64,000 bases of DNA from Sunxiuqinia rutila (GCF_050589705.1 NZ_JBNGOT010000009.1:1-64000); one strand, 5' to 3'. Counted from the stretch's first letter, positions 17,851-27,635 are shown. Numbers and translations: made by a program. The notes: generated by a model not told the origin, from the letters alone.

Positions 17851-18726
17851 ATGCAGACCAACCTATTTAATCGAGAAATCACCCCACTCACACCGGAAGA
17901 CTGCTTATTAGTGTTTGATCGTTGGAAAGAAACATTTGATTTCCCACCCCATTTCCATCCAGAGTTTGAATTAAATTTCATTCAAAATGCTGCCGGAGTA
18001 AAACGCTTTGTCGGTGACCACATAGGCGAAATCGGCCAACTGGAACTGGTATTGGTAGGGCCTAATCAGCCTCATTTTTGGGAGCAAGCCAATTGCAGCT
18101 CCACGCGTATCCGTGAAATTACAATTCAGTTTCATCAGAATTTATTTCACGACTCGCTGCTTAACAAAAACATTCTTCATCCAATCCGTGACATGCTTCA
18201 GCGAGCCTACCGGGGCATTGCCTTCTCTGAAAACACCATCTGCCAGTTGCAACCACGCATCGAGAACCTGGCCAACCTCAGTGGCATGGACGCTTTTCTG
18301 GAGTTGCTCTCCCTGCTTTTCGACCTGTCAAACTCACGCAACCAACAAATGCTATCCTCCACATCGGCCAAAAAGGAAGATTTTTTCAATCATGAGAAGA
18401 TGAAGCTGGTTTTCGAATTTGTACAAAAAAACTACATGCGAAAGATCAAAGTGGAAGAAATGGCCGATCTTCTAAACATGACCGAAGTATCGTTCAGTCG
18501 TTTTATGAAACAGCGCACCGGCAAAACGTTTATCGAATACCTGAATGATTCGCGCATTGGTTTTGCCACCCGTCATTTGATTGAAAACAACCACAGCATT
18601 TCTGAAATTGCTTACTTATGTGGTTTTAACAACCTGGCCAACTTCAACCGAATCTTTAAAAAACGCAAAGGGAGTACACCCAGCGAGTACCGCGACAACT
18701 TTGCGGGTATTAAGCGAGTGAACTAA
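17851..18726 (+). CDS. AraC-family transcriptional regulator
   Basis: This 291-residue protein has an N-terminal cupin-like sensor (about 10-150, with FDFPPHFHPEFELNFI) and a C-terminal double helix-turn-helix (about 185-285). The latter includes VEEMADLLNMTEVSFSRFMK and the signature ISEIAYLCGFNNLANFNRIFKK. It is transcribed divergently from the GH5/symporter/GH130/epimerase operon and is probably its sugar-responsive activator. Bacteroidota carbohydrate clusters often use such a regulator instead of a hybrid two-component system. Confidence 0.92.
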   Translation: MQTNLFNREITPLTPEDCLLVFDRWKETFDFPPHFHPEFELNFIQNAAGVKRFVGDHIGEIGQLELVLVGPNQPHFWEQANCSSTRIREITIQFHQNLFHDSLLNKNILHPIRDMLQRAYRGIAFSENTICQLQPRIENLANLSGMDAFLELLSLLFDLSNSRNQQMLSSTSAKKEDFFNHEKMKLVFEFVQKNYMRKIKVEEMADLLNMTEVSFSRFMKQRTGKTFIEYLNDSRIGFATRHLIENNHSISEIAYLCGFNNLANFNRIFKKRKGSTPSEYRDNFAGIKRVN

Positions 18727-18758
18727 AGTGGCTGATTCTGAACCAGCCCGCCAAATAA

Positions 18759-20366
18759 CTATTGCTTCACCAGCTTTTGAGTATAAACCACCTCTTCATG
18801 CTGCCTGATTCGGAGTAAATAAACCCCATCAGGCAAAGCCTGCGCCTGCGCATTCTGAATGGTAAAATAACGACCTCCGGCTTCGATGGAACCTTCCGCC
18901 ACTTTAGCGCCCTGAACCGAATAAATCATCCAGTTTAACCGGTCATTAAGCCCGGCAGGCAATTCCAGATGCAGCTGCCCGCTAAACGGATTGGGATAAA
19001 CCGAGAAAGCCTTGGCCTGCGCCAATTGACTTTCACCCACATACAAGTCTTCGAGATTGGTGTCCAGCCATTTCAAACGATTATGAATCCAGCTTTCAAG
19101 CCAATTGACTTCTGCCGTGTAACTATTGCCCACATAAGCATTGGGCCAAACCCAGGTACTCAGCACCGGCCATTTTGTAAAATTACGAACCTGGGCTTCA
19201 TCGAGCAGGCTGGTTAAACTGTCCACCACTGTCTGAATACGCTCATCAGACAATTGGTTTTTCCGCAGACTACTCCAACGGTTTTTCAGCTTTTTTCGAA
19301 AGGTATTGTCTTCAAACAAAACAGGCCACCAGAAAGGATTTTGCCAGGCATCGTCGCCTAAATTTGCTTCGAACTGAAACCCCGAAGTCGACGCTCCATT
19401 GTGATAATTGACATTCCCAAAAGCCAGGTTGAAATCCCAAACAGGACCCAGTTTTAACTTGCCGTTCTTGTCCTTGTGCAAAAAGGTACTCAAGCGATAA
19501 CCGTCCACATTTTTAGCCAGCTCATTTACAATCAGAAAGTCGATAAAACTTTCTTCATCAGCCAAGGTCCGAAATCCGTCTGTTCCATCAAAGTTCTTGT
19601 CATGTAAAGCTTGTTCAACCTGATCGATATAGTTTTTGATGTAATCTTTCTGAGCAGCCTGAATCTCTTCCTGCTTCGGATATTCATATTGAAAAAAGGT
19701 TCTTTTATACTGCTCATTCAGGAAGGCAGAATACCAACCACTTCCTCCACTCCCGGTGGTTTTGTCAATTTTAATGATGTAACCTCCTGTTAAATCTTCA
19801 CCCGACAAGTCTTCCGGTTTCAACTTGGCCAGGTCAAGCCGGTTTTTGTCGCGCTTAATCTTCTCCATCAACACATAAACACCCTGATACTGCTCATTCA
19901 GAAACAACTCAACAAACCGGCAACGGGGAGCATAATGCCCCAGCGATGCGCCTAGGGTAAAGACCAGCACATTTCGAATCAGCGTTTTATCCGAATACGG
20001 CCCGTACAATATCCAATCCTCTTCTGCCGGCAGACCCAAGATAGAAGCATCCAGATCAAGGCCCGCAGCATCACGCAACTCAAAGCCATACGATTTTTTA
20101 GGAAAACCCTGCGAACTGGAGCCTCTTCGTTCAATGGCGATATGCCCATTGTAATCATTGAAAGCATCTTTGGAAGAATTAACCTTCCCCTCCCCATTCC
20201 AGATAATACCCATTTGTGCATCTATCTTCGGATCATCAGGAATTGTCCGGCCATCGGTATCGACAACCACCAAGGGCAAATTTGAAGTACCAAACGAGCT
20301 AAGCGATTGAGCAGCTAAACGGGTGGAACACAACAACAGCAACAAGAAAAAGATGCAGTTTCTCAT
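18759..20366 (-). CDS. CotH kinase-family protein with type IX secretion signal
   Basis: This is a 535-residue secreted protein. The start at 20366 gives a clean signal peptide (MRNCIFFLLLLLCSTRLAAQ). The CotH domain spans about 30-440, with RRGSSSQGFPKKSYGFEL and DWILYGPYSDKTLIRN as hallmarks; family members are atypical protein or surface kinases. Residues about 460-535 form a type A T9SS sorting domain (FSVYPNPFSG, LPDGVYLLRI, ending QKLVKQ). The protein should therefore be exported, cross the outer membrane by T9SS and be anchored or released. It is convergent with the AraC gene, 32 bp away. The physiological role is unknown. Confidence 0.88.
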   Translation of the reverse strand: MRNCIFFLLLLLCSTRLAAQSLSSFGTSNLPLVVVDTDGRTIPDDPKIDAQMGIIWNGEGKVNSSKDAFNDYNGHIAIERRGSSSQGFPKKSYGFELRDAAGLDLDASILGLPAEEDWILYGPYSDKTLIRNVLVFTLGASLGHYAPRCRFVELFLNEQYQGVYVLMEKIKRDKNRLDLAKLKPEDLSGEDLTGGYIIKIDKTTGSGGSGWYSAFLNEQYKRTFFQYEYPKQEEIQAAQKDYIKNYIDQVEQALHDKNFDGTDGFRTLADEESFIDFLIVNELAKNVDGYRLSTFLHKDKNGKLKLGPVWDFNLAFGNVNYHNGASTSGFQFEANLGDDAWQNPFWWPVLFEDNTFRKKLKNRWSSLRKNQLSDERIQTVVDSLTSLLDEAQVRNFTKWPVLSTWVWPNAYVGNSYTAEVNWLESWIHNRLKWLDTNLEDLYVGESQLAQAKAFSVYPNPFSGQLHLELPAGLNDRLNWMIYSVQGAKVAEGSIEAGGRYFTIQNAQAQALPDGVYLLRIRQHEEVVYTQKLVKQ

Positions 20367-20473
20367 AAATATTGGGTTAGTAGGCTTTGTAGTTAACAAT
20401 CATGCTGCCACCTTCGCAAGACAACAGGAACACTCGTAAAGATAGCACCCTGATTTTGAATGCAAAACTGCAT

Positions 20474-20512
20474 ATAAAAAAAAGCTGCAGAAAAATATTC
20501 CTGCAGCTTAAA
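20474..20512 (-). terminator. Strong minus-strand terminator with no intact gene upstream
   Basis: AAGCTGCAG (20482-20490) pairs with CTGCAGCTT (20501-20509). On the minus strand a run of eight or nine T follows, a textbook intrinsic terminator. The next gene on that strand upstream is more than 2 kb away, so it must serve an unrecognised small transcript or a decayed gene. Confidence 0.7.
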
Positions 20513-20517
20513 ACCCA

Positions 20518-20757
20518 TTAAACACAAAATTGAATATCCAAAACTTGACAATTCTCAATAGCTTCTTCCCATAAGCAGTCAATTGGTCAAAATTCGTCGC
20601 CTGATATTTCTCTATTCTCAAAAAAACAATCTTGTGCACAACTACTTAAAACGTCATCCAATACCGAAGCATTGAATTTATATGCAAATTATGTCATTCA
20701 AACTAAAAAGTCAATAGCGAATCTATGTTCAATAACATTGTTTTGATAACTACCATG
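20518..20757 (-). pseudogene. Possible decayed small gene (minus-strand frame with three internal stops)
   Basis: In one minus-strand frame, protein-like segments are separated by stops: HGSYQNNVIEHRFAIDFLV, then NASVLDDVLSSCAQDCFFEN, then DCLWEEAIENCQVLDIQFCV. The last stop (20520-20518) sits about 10 nt before the terminator stem, as a real gene end would. No ATG gives a complete product. It may be a gene remnant or simply AT-rich chance. Confidence 0.25.
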
Positions 20758-20911
20758 CTACCAATTTTCACCTTCGTTTGTCAAAAACACCTCTCAATTC
20801 TAATAAACTCCCGATAAACATTGAGCATTGGTGAAAAATTAGGAATCTCTATTCCTTAACAAATTAACTTAATCCTTATATTGCACTCAAAATCACAAGT
20901 TCGTATCGATC

Positions 20912-21538
20912 ATGAAAAATTTACTGCTGCTACTCGGCTTGCTTTTTTCGTTCACCCAAATACAAGCAACCCCAGACAATCTGAATTCCGATGCAAGTAT
21001 CGACTCCATTTTTACTCAAAATGAAATTCGCGATTTAGAAGTCCTTGTCGGCTTTTTTGAAAAACAAATCAGCACGAAGGGCACCACCGAGGATTTGCCA
21101 TCAACCTACCAAGCATTTTTTGAAAAGATGGCCCAAACGAAAAAAATAGGCGCAATTAAACTTCCTCTTGATTTTGAAGAACAGCAAAAAATCTATCAGC
21201 AAATTGACCCGAAAACTTTTGATGAAATCTGGCTCGGCAGCAAAGCCATCACCCATGAAGGAGACACAATAAATACGATACAACTGAACCGGGAGGGCAA
21301 ATACAAGAGGCTGCTTGAAGCTCTGAGTACGCAAAACCCAACCCTGCTAAAATACGACTATGACCTGGAAACTGCCGGTGACTTATCTCCTGCCATGGTC
21401 GCTCATGTTATCAAAAAATATCCAAAATACGACATCAGTCAACCAACGGTTCGACTGGTGCTAGCTATACACTACCTCACTTTGAATGATCGCCTCAAGC
21501 GCAACAACGGACCTTTAATGCGTATATCCAGTAACTAA
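20912..21538 (+). CDS. Small secreted protein of unknown function
   Basis: I do not recognise this 208-residue protein. It has a clear signal peptide (MKNLLLLLGLLFSFTQIQA) and then a soluble, mixed-charge region without transmembrane helices or cysteines. Notable stretches are DEIWLGSKAITHEGDTINTI and LVLAIHYLTLNDRLKRNNGP near the C-terminus. The export signal, codon use and ATG spacing argue that it is real. It is convergent with the B12 uptake operon and shares the terminator at 21583-21619. Confidence 0.75.
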   Translation: MKNLLLLLGLLFSFTQIQATPDNLNSDASIDSIFTQNEIRDLEVLVGFFEKQISTKGTTEDLPSTYQAFFEKMAQTKKIGAIKLPLDFEEQQKIYQQIDPKTFDEIWLGSKAITHEGDTINTIQLNREGKYKRLLEALSTQNPTLLKYDYDLETAGDLSPAMVAHVIKKYPKYDISQPTVRLVLAIHYLTLNDRLKRNNGPLMRISSN

Positions 21539-21582
21539 ACATCACAACAAAAGAGATTAAAGATTAAAAATTGCCCTTAAAA

Positions 21583-21619
21583 AGAGAAGAGCAAACCCGT
21601 AACGGATTGCTCTTCTTCT
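21583..21619. terminator. Bidirectional terminator between convergent genes
   Basis: AGAAGAGCAA (21585-21594) pairs with TTGCTCTTCT (21607-21616) across a 12-nt loop. A-rich and T-rich flanks lie between the small secreted protein gene and the end of the B12 operon. Confidence 0.65.
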
Positions 21620-21644
21620 AACTTATAAATCTATACTACTAAAC

Positions 21645-22967
21645 TTAGCGGTAGTTTGCGGTAAAAAAGAAACCTGCGGGGAAGTTGGTGTAATCTTTAA
21701 AATCATAAACCATCTCGGGAGATTCACCACTAAAGTTGAACACACTAATATCATTGATTAAATAGTCCATCCCATAACCTTTCATCGTATTAAAAAACAC
21801 CTCTCCGGTTGTCGGATGCACACCCAAATTGTTGTAAACAATTCCGGCATGCTCAATGTGCTCGCTTACATCAGTCATCACAGATGTTACTCCAGTCTCC
21901 AGGATATGCTGGCAAATTTTGGTTCCTGAGCCAAAATACACGGTATCACCTTTGGCTCCAATAGCCGGGCTTGCTCCCCATCCTGCACTGACATTGAAAT
22001 CGGCAATTTCATTTTGCTTGATAATGCTGTAGTCAGCCGGATCAACCTTTAAAATATACGAAGGACTTCCACTGCACGACACCATCAATTTATCATCAGC
22101 CGACAACAATAGCCCTGAGATTGTTCCAGGCAATTCAACTTCCGATTTCACTTCACCGTTTTGCAACACAAGGATTTTCTTCCCAGCCGGAACAAACACC
22201 TTCTCGTTGGCAACGGCCATCCGGTTTTTCATTGCTCCTGCTGTTCCTTCAATAAAACTTAATGCTTTGCTATCAAGATTGAGTAAATAAACTCCGGCAT
22301 TATCGCGGATGTAAGCACTATTGCCAATAACAGCCACATGCGATGCCCAGCTCAGCTCAGCCAAATCTTCATTTGAAAAGGCCGTCTCTTTTTCCAGAGT
22401 TTCAGCGTTGGCAACCACCAACATACCATCTCCTCCCATGCGATCACCGTTTTGAGCGATGATGTACATTTTGCCATCAGCAATAAAAAGATCTTGGGTT
22501 GTATTCCCCAGCTCAGAGCCATTCACTTTTTGGTAAACACTATCGATCGCCACGCCTTTAGGGCTGATAAAAATGAGCGTTCCATTTTCAGAGGTCATGT
22601 TTCCTTCGTTCAACACAAAAGTACCATCCCGAAACATGCCAAAAACATCAACCGCAAAAGTAGCCGTATGCTCTCCACCTGCATTAACCGCTTTCAGGCT
22701 AATCTCGTAGTTCCCCATTTCCTCGGCAGTGAAAAACAAGGTATCTCCAGCCTGCACTTCTTCGTTGTTAATCTTCCAGGCAATGTCTGTTTCGGCCGAA
22801 CTGGTGACGGTAGCCACCAAGGCCAGCGTATCCTTTTGGGCTACTTCTTCCAAGCCGCTGATACTTTTAATAGATACTTGCGGAGCTTCGGGCAAAACCG
22901 GATCATCCGAACATGAGAACATTCCCAATGCAATCCCTGCGATTGCTAGTAGTTTTAAGTTTTTCAT
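21645..22967 (-). CDS. DUF5074-type beta-propeller surface lipoprotein (BtuG-like)
   Basis: This 440-residue lipoprotein has its lipidation site at Cys19 (LGMFSC), followed by an SDD-type surface export context. An Ig/PKD-like domain covers about 30-110 and a YncE-like propeller about 112-440, with GTFVLNEGNM, a signature shared with the second propeller protein of this operon. In Bacteroides, BtuG proteins are propeller lipoproteins that bind cobalamin on the cell surface and pass it to BtuB. This is the last gene of a cobalamin-riboswitch operon, so a B12-binding role is likely but inferred. The extra N-terminal Ig domain distinguishes it from the 24309-25466 protein. Confidence 0.8.
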   Translation of the reverse strand: MKNLKLLAIAGIALGMFSCSDDPVLPEAPQVSIKSISGLEEVAQKDTLALVATVTSSAETDIAWKINNEEVQAGDTLFFTAEEMGNYEISLKAVNAGGEHTATFAVDVFGMFRDGTFVLNEGNMTSENGTLIFISPKGVAIDSVYQKVNGSELGNTTQDLFIADGKMYIIAQNGDRMGGDGMLVVANAETLEKETAFSNEDLAELSWASHVAVIGNSAYIRDNAGVYLLNLDSKALSFIEGTAGAMKNRMAVANEKVFVPAGKKILVLQNGEVKSEVELPGTISGLLLSADDKLMVSCSGSPSYILKVDPADYSIIKQNEIADFNVSAGWGASPAIGAKGDTVYFGSGTKICQHILETGVTSVMTDVSEHIEHAGIVYNNLGVHPTTGEVFFNTMKGYGMDYLINDISVFNFSGESPEMVYDFKDYTNFPAGFFFTANYR

Positions 22968-22995
22968 TTTTGTTATTTATAATTTATTTGATTGT

Positions 22996-24291
22996 CTATT
23001 TTTCAGAATCTATCACTTCACCCAAAAGGTGAAGATCTTCGGCTCCTGCAATTTCAGTTGAACACTCGCCCAGCCAACCGTTTTCCTGGTTAACGCCACA
23101 ATGCACCCGCACAAAGTCCACTCCTGGCAAATTCACCGGATTTCCTTCTGCATCCACTGCCCAGGCAATATCAATGGCCGAATTGTCATGTGCATTGGGA
23201 TAGTTATCGGCATAACCAAAGCCAAAACCATACAACACATAGTAGTTCCCCTGCCCGCTTTCGTCAATGCCATTCTCAGGCAAGCGGGTGCCTTTCAAGG
23301 TATAAGAATCCCTTTCGATCCAAGCCGGGAAATAAGATTGACGGTGAAATGCGTTTTTCACTTTAAAGCCGGAATTTCCCTGGTTGTCCTCCCAACGGAT
23401 GTACTCCTCTGTTGCCTGGTCTGGCTCTTCCGTGGGGCGGAAATAGGTAATCTCGTAGCCCGGAATAATGTCTAGATCATTACCGGCAGCTTTTCCCAAG
23501 CAATACCAAGCTTCGGAGCTTACCGAATGATGAGCACTTCCTGCAATTTCATACCACTCCTCGGGGTCAGCTTCCCCATTCTGGTTTTTGTCATAAGCGA
23601 CCATAATCACTCCAGGTTCGCAGCTTCCACCAAAGGGAGCATCCGGCTGTGGGTTAGCTGCGGCACCAAATGCGTTGCCTTTCACCCGAAAATCACGTCT
23701 TCCGGGAAGGTTAGCCACCGTATGGTCAAAACGAAAAGTAACATAGCCGCCAAAACCACCGAGGGTAATCATCGAAGCATCTTCGCCAGCCAATAAATCG
23801 CTGGTTTTTGCAATCATGCTTGCTTGGGTATCCCCTTCTTCGTAGCTTGGAAGCTTGTTTACAAACTGTCCAACTCCTGGCAAATAATCGAGCACTTCAG
23901 CTAAATAAGGGCTAAATGCTTCGGCTTCCTGCTCTACGAGCACATCAATGGCAAAATCCTCTTTTTCTCCAGCCTGAGTCACTTCCAGGTTTAATGCGTA
24001 GGTTCCAGGCTGAATCGTTATAAACTCAAGCTCCAATTCTTCGCTAATCAAAGAGTCCACGGCCCCTTCCGGAGTTTGCGTTAAAGACCATTTGTAAGTG
24101 GCCGCTTCGTAGCCAGTTACTTCGGGTTTAATGGTTAGCACCGTTGAACGAGTCGTCGTATAATTGTCGTTCAACTTAATTTCTTCGGGAGGAAGCAATT
24201 CTTTCTTGTCATCCTCATTACAAGCCACTAAATTGATAGCAGCCAAGCCAACAAAAAGCCAGCTTACGGGTCGATTGATTCTTCGTATCAT
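22996..24291 (-). CDS. PKD-like surface lipoprotein of the B12 uptake operon
   Basis: The start at 24291 gives 431 residues with lipidation at Cys24 (INLVAC followed by NEDD). A PKD-like domain at about 35-115 contains TYKWSLTQTPEG. The C-terminal part (about 150-431) is rich in aromatic residues and Gly/Asp, with MVAYDKNQNGEADPEEWYEI and a YADNYPN stretch. It lies between the two propeller lipoprotein genes in the riboswitch-controlled operon. Proteins of this shape are annotated as cell surface proteins in B12 loci. A role in capturing or handing over corrinoids is inferred. Confidence 0.75.
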   Translation of the reverse strand: MIRRINRPVSWLFVGLAAINLVACNEDDKKELLPPEEIKLNDNYTTTRSTVLTIKPEVTGYEAATYKWSLTQTPEGAVDSLISEELELEFITIQPGTYALNLEVTQAGEKEDFAIDVLVEQEAEAFSPYLAEVLDYLPGVGQFVNKLPSYEEGDTQASMIAKTSDLLAGEDASMITLGGFGGYVTFRFDHTVANLPGRRDFRVKGNAFGAAANPQPDAPFGGSCEPGVIMVAYDKNQNGEADPEEWYEIAGSAHHSVSSEAWYCLGKAAGNDLDIIPGYEITYFRPTEEPDQATEEYIRWEDNQGNSGFKVKNAFHRQSYFPAWIERDSYTLKGTRLPENGIDESGQGNYYVLYGFGFGYADNYPNAHDNSAIDIAWAVDAEGNPVNLPGVDFVRVHCGVNQENGWLGECSTEIAGAEDLHLLGEVIDSEK

Positions 24292-24308
24292 ATAAAATTT
24301 GTTGATGG

Positions 24309-25466
24309 TTAGTCTTTTTTCAGCAATGCAAAATGAGCTGGAATATCGCCGGTGCGCACAGTCCACTTCTTTTTTCCATTTCGGTCGAAACAGTACAGCA
24401 TGCCGGGCGTGACATAGTTGCCAGCATCAGCAAGGAAAATATCTCCGGAAACGGGATGAACCATTACCCCATAGGGAATTTCAATCTCCTCATCCGTTCC
24501 ATCGGTGATGAAGTTGCGGGTAACGACTTTGCGTGTTTTCGTGTTAACAATGGCGTAGGTAATTTCATTGGAGTAAGTGATGTAACTCCAGGAAACGCTG
24601 CACACATAAAGCGAGTCTCCTGACAGGTAACAGCTACTCACGGGAACATCAAGGGTGTCAGTTACCGCTTGCTTTTCCGAATCGATAAAAAATAATTGGG
24701 AAGGCAGCTCTTTATAATCGCCACGGGAGCTCACCCACAAGTCTCCTCGCTGATCCGCGCGCACCCGATGCAGGTTCGCAGCCACATCAATGCGCTTTTC
24801 TTCGGTAAAACTTTCCAGGTCAATAACCGAAACAGTACGTTCATAATTATCACTGCTTCCGGCTCCCATGTAGCCACCCGAGTTTGCCACATAAATTTTA
24901 CCATTCACAATTGCCAGTTCATCCGGCTGAAATCCGACCAAGCACTCATCAACTACCTGCAGGGTGGCTGTATCGACTTTCGCCACAAAACCACGCTGTG
25001 TATAATCGGGGTTAATTTCAACCGGCCCAGCATAAGACGTAACGTAGGCATATTTCCCTTCAAACTGAATGTAGCGGCAATTGGGAATCTCAATCTGTCC
25101 AATTCGAGTGGCAGTTTGAGCATCCATCACCTCAATTTTATTCGAAACATTGATGACCGCATAAAGCTTTGAGCCATAAATTTGAAGATCGTTGCCCACA
25201 TCTCCCAACTCCTTTGGGACATCCGGATTGACCTCAGCATAAATATTTCGGCTATACGTTCCCGAATCAAAATCGTAAAAATCGAGGGTCGACTTGTTAC
25301 TCCCCATATTTCCTTCATTCAGAAGGTAAAAACCACGATACGCTGTTGTTTCCTCCGGTTTTTCCAGGTCAATTTCATCGGATGAAAACAGTTCAACCTC
25401 TTCGCGACACGACGACAGTGCGCCGAGCAACAGCAAACAATGCAGCCCTAATAACAATCGGCTCAT
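24309..25466 (-). CDS. btuG: BtuG-like cobalamin-binding beta-propeller lipoprotein
   Basis: This 385-residue lipoprotein has its lipidation Cys at residue 20 (GALSSC followed by REEVE). A single seven-bladed YncE-like propeller (DUF5074) runs from about 45 to 385, beginning GFYLLNEGNMGSNKSTLDFY and including VGFQPDELAIVNGKIYVANS. This is the architecture of Bacteroides BtuG, the surface lipoprotein that captures cobalamin with very high affinity and forms a lid on BtuB. The ATG overlaps the stop of the receptor gene by 4 bp, as expected for a co-translated receptor-lid pair. The name rests on domain type, operon and riboswitch. Confidence 0.85.
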   Translation of the reverse strand: MSRLLLGLHCLLLLGALSSCREEVELFSSDEIDLEKPEETTAYRGFYLLNEGNMGSNKSTLDFYDFDSGTYSRNIYAEVNPDVPKELGDVGNDLQIYGSKLYAVINVSNKIEVMDAQTATRIGQIEIPNCRYIQFEGKYAYVTSYAGPVEINPDYTQRGFVAKVDTATLQVVDECLVGFQPDELAIVNGKIYVANSGGYMGAGSSDNYERTVSVIDLESFTEEKRIDVAANLHRVRADQRGDLWVSSRGDYKELPSQLFFIDSEKQAVTDTLDVPVSSCYLSGDSLYVCSVSWSYITYSNEITYAIVNTKTRKVVTRNFITDGTDEEIEIPYGVMVHPVSGDIFLADAGNYVTPGMLYCFDRNGKKKWTVRTGDIPAHFALLKKD

Positions 25467-27511
25467 AATTCAAGGGTTAATGTTAATTTGTAATTTCGTT
25501 TGGGCATTGGATAATTCAACACCACCTCATAGTCCTGACTCAGCAGGTTATTGACTTCAAGCGCCACTTTTAAGCTCCAGTCGTTTAGCGCAACCGTCTT
25601 CAAAAGCGATACATCATTCGTGTACCAAGGCTGTTCGTAATTTTCGCGGATATTGGCCGAATTGTGGTAGCGCTCGCCCACGTAAACGAAGCTGTAGTTC
25701 AGCTGCCAGGATTGATACCTGACCGAAGCAATAAAAGAACCGCTGTGCCAGGGGATGTAAGGAATCTGCCCGCCCCAGGTCGTTTTCTCCAAATCCGGAT
25801 TCTTTCGAGGAGTAAAATCCTGCGCTTTCTGGTAAGTATAAGTTCCTTTGAGGTTCAGCCAAACCTCAAAAGGCAAGTCGAAAGTTGCTGCAGCAACCGC
25901 ATCAAGTCCGCGGATCTCAACCTTCCCCAGGTTCATCATCATCCAACGGTACATGCCACTTCCTTTTGGCACTGCTACGATCTTGTTGGTCACCTCATTG
26001 TAATAACCATCGGCCTGCAATTCCCAATGAACCAAGGAGCGATTCGCCATCGTTTTAGCATACTTAAAGCCAACATTGTACTGATGCGTAAACTCAGGCT
26101 TCAGTTTGATATTTCCGATGTCGGTGTAGTACAAATCATTAAACGTAGGCATCCGGAAAATGTGCTTATAGAAGGCCCGGAAAGTCAGGTCGTGATTCTC
26201 AAAAGGAGCATATGAAAAGAATATAGCGGGTGTTATTTCCTCCTTGCTGGGTGCCGAGCTTGCCGCTTGCCCGTCGCTATTTTCTGCTGATGTTATATTT
26301 TCATTGATAAAGGTACCCAGCACACTTGCCTGCGACTTAAACGCCCCCAAATCAAGTGCCGTAGCCAAAGCAACCAAAGCTGATCTTCGGGTTGGATAGA
26401 CCAATCCTTCCAGATCCGACTTTAGCCAGTTCCATTGTAGGTCGGTTGACAAAGAAATATCCCAATAAGTCGTGAGTTGATATTTTTGAGCCAAGGAAGC
26501 ATAGGCCTCTTGCTGTCGAAAGGAATTGTCAATATACATCAAGGTTGTATCCGGATTCAGATACCGCATGCGATCGTTGGCATACTTCATTTTGAGCATC
26601 AAATCGTAACGATCGGTGATTACTTTTCGCCAGCCTCCCTGCACAAAAAAGTTGGTATCCCACTGGCGCTGCGCATTCATCCAACGATTGTTTACAATGG
26701 CACCGGGAATCCCCCGTTCCGAATCGTAATAGTAAGTTTTCACCTCCCAGTGCCCATCTTCGGTTCTGCCATACAAGCCACTTTCTACCCGAAAAGCATG
26801 AATGTCTCCGTTTTTTCGAATAGCTGTTGTATCGTAGGCCACCTCGTTGCTTCCTGGCAAAACCCGCTTGTAACGGAACTTGTACTTCCCAGAGGAGTGA
26901 ATATACTCTGCATTGATTGAAGCATTTACCTTTTCCGACAACTTGCGTTCGTACAGAAAAGATGGATTCGCCAAGTCAAATGATCCTGTTCGAAAAGTAG
27001 CTTTCAAATGCTCCTTTTCCTGCCCCGAAAAATGTGGACGCCGAAATTTGAGGTAAATTGCTCCGGAAGAGCCATAATCCCGGGCAGGCTGAAAAATATC
27101 GCTTTTTTGACCGTTATACAGCGAGATGCTTTCAATATTATCCAAGGAAAACTTTCCCAAATCGATTTGTCCATTCTGGGCATTTCCCAACTGAATTCCA
27201 TCGTAAAAGACGCCCATGTGGTTCGTCCCCATGCTTCGCACGTTGACCGTTTTCAGGCCACCAACGCCACCGTAATCTTTGATTTGAACGCCTGCAAAGT
27301 ACCGGATAGCATCTGCAACCGAAAAGCTATTTAGCGCTTTTAATTGCTTGCCGTCAAGCTGTTGAGCTGGAATAATTGACTTGGAGGTTGGCTGAGGTGC
27401 GGCGATGAGCACCTCCTGGATATGCTGAATGCTATCCAGCTTGCTTTGAGCTGCCAAAATAGAAGGCAGAAAGAGACAAAGCAGTAATAAAAAAAAGAAT
27501 TTTCTGTTCAT
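25463..27511 (-). CDS. btuB: TonB-dependent outer membrane receptor for cobalamin (BtuB-like)
   Basis: This 682-residue outer membrane protein has a signal peptide (about 1-21). The TonB box/plug region covers about 25-160, with FSVADAIRYFAGVQIKDYGG and the LKTVNVRSMGTNHMGVFYDG plug signature. A 22-strand barrel ends in LTLTLEL with the terminal hydrophobic residue pattern of outer membrane proteins. It lacks the N-terminal carboxypeptidase-like domain of SusC proteins, which fits BtuB. The cobalamin riboswitch lies 125 bp upstream, so expression should fall when B12 is plentiful. It starts a four-gene operon with the lipoproteins. Confidence 0.92.
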   Translation of the reverse strand: MNRKFFFLLLLCLFLPSILAAQSKLDSIQHIQEVLIAAPQPTSKSIIPAQQLDGKQLKALNSFSVADAIRYFAGVQIKDYGGVGGLKTVNVRSMGTNHMGVFYDGIQLGNAQNGQIDLGKFSLDNIESISLYNGQKSDIFQPARDYGSSGAIYLKFRRPHFSGQEKEHLKATFRTGSFDLANPSFLYERKLSEKVNASINAEYIHSSGKYKFRYKRVLPGSNEVAYDTTAIRKNGDIHAFRVESGLYGRTEDGHWEVKTYYYDSERGIPGAIVNNRWMNAQRQWDTNFFVQGGWRKVITDRYDLMLKMKYANDRMRYLNPDTTLMYIDNSFRQQEAYASLAQKYQLTTYWDISLSTDLQWNWLKSDLEGLVYPTRRSALVALATALDLGAFKSQASVLGTFINENITSAENSDGQAASSAPSKEEITPAIFFSYAPFENHDLTFRAFYKHIFRMPTFNDLYYTDIGNIKLKPEFTHQYNVGFKYAKTMANRSLVHWELQADGYYNEVTNKIVAVPKGSGMYRWMMMNLGKVEIRGLDAVAAATFDLPFEVWLNLKGTYTYQKAQDFTPRKNPDLEKTTWGGQIPYIPWHSGSFIASVRYQSWQLNYSFVYVGERYHNSANIRENYEQPWYTNDVSLLKTVALNDWSLKVALEVNNLLSQDYEVVLNYPMPKRNYKLTLTLEL

Positions 27512-27635
27512 TTGATGCTAATCCTTAACTATTACTACTTTCAGGAAAAGACATACAAAAACAGAAAAGCAGTTCCGCAGAAGAACCTTTCCATCTCTAA
27601 ACTTTAATCCCCGAAAGTTTAAAAACTATGTAATG

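Larger units (their letters stand above)
20400..20911. other. 512-nt region without an intact gene
   Basis: No complete coding frame is present on either strand. The region contains an inverted repeat at 20482-20509 and, on the minus strand, a stop-broken reading frame ending at 20518, both listed separately. The remainder is AT-rich. Confidence 0.6.

Noticed and set aside
20518..20757. Selenoprotein reading through TGA
   Set aside because: The frame also contains a TAA, there is no ATG, and no SECIS-like hairpin follows the TGA. Decay or chance is simpler.
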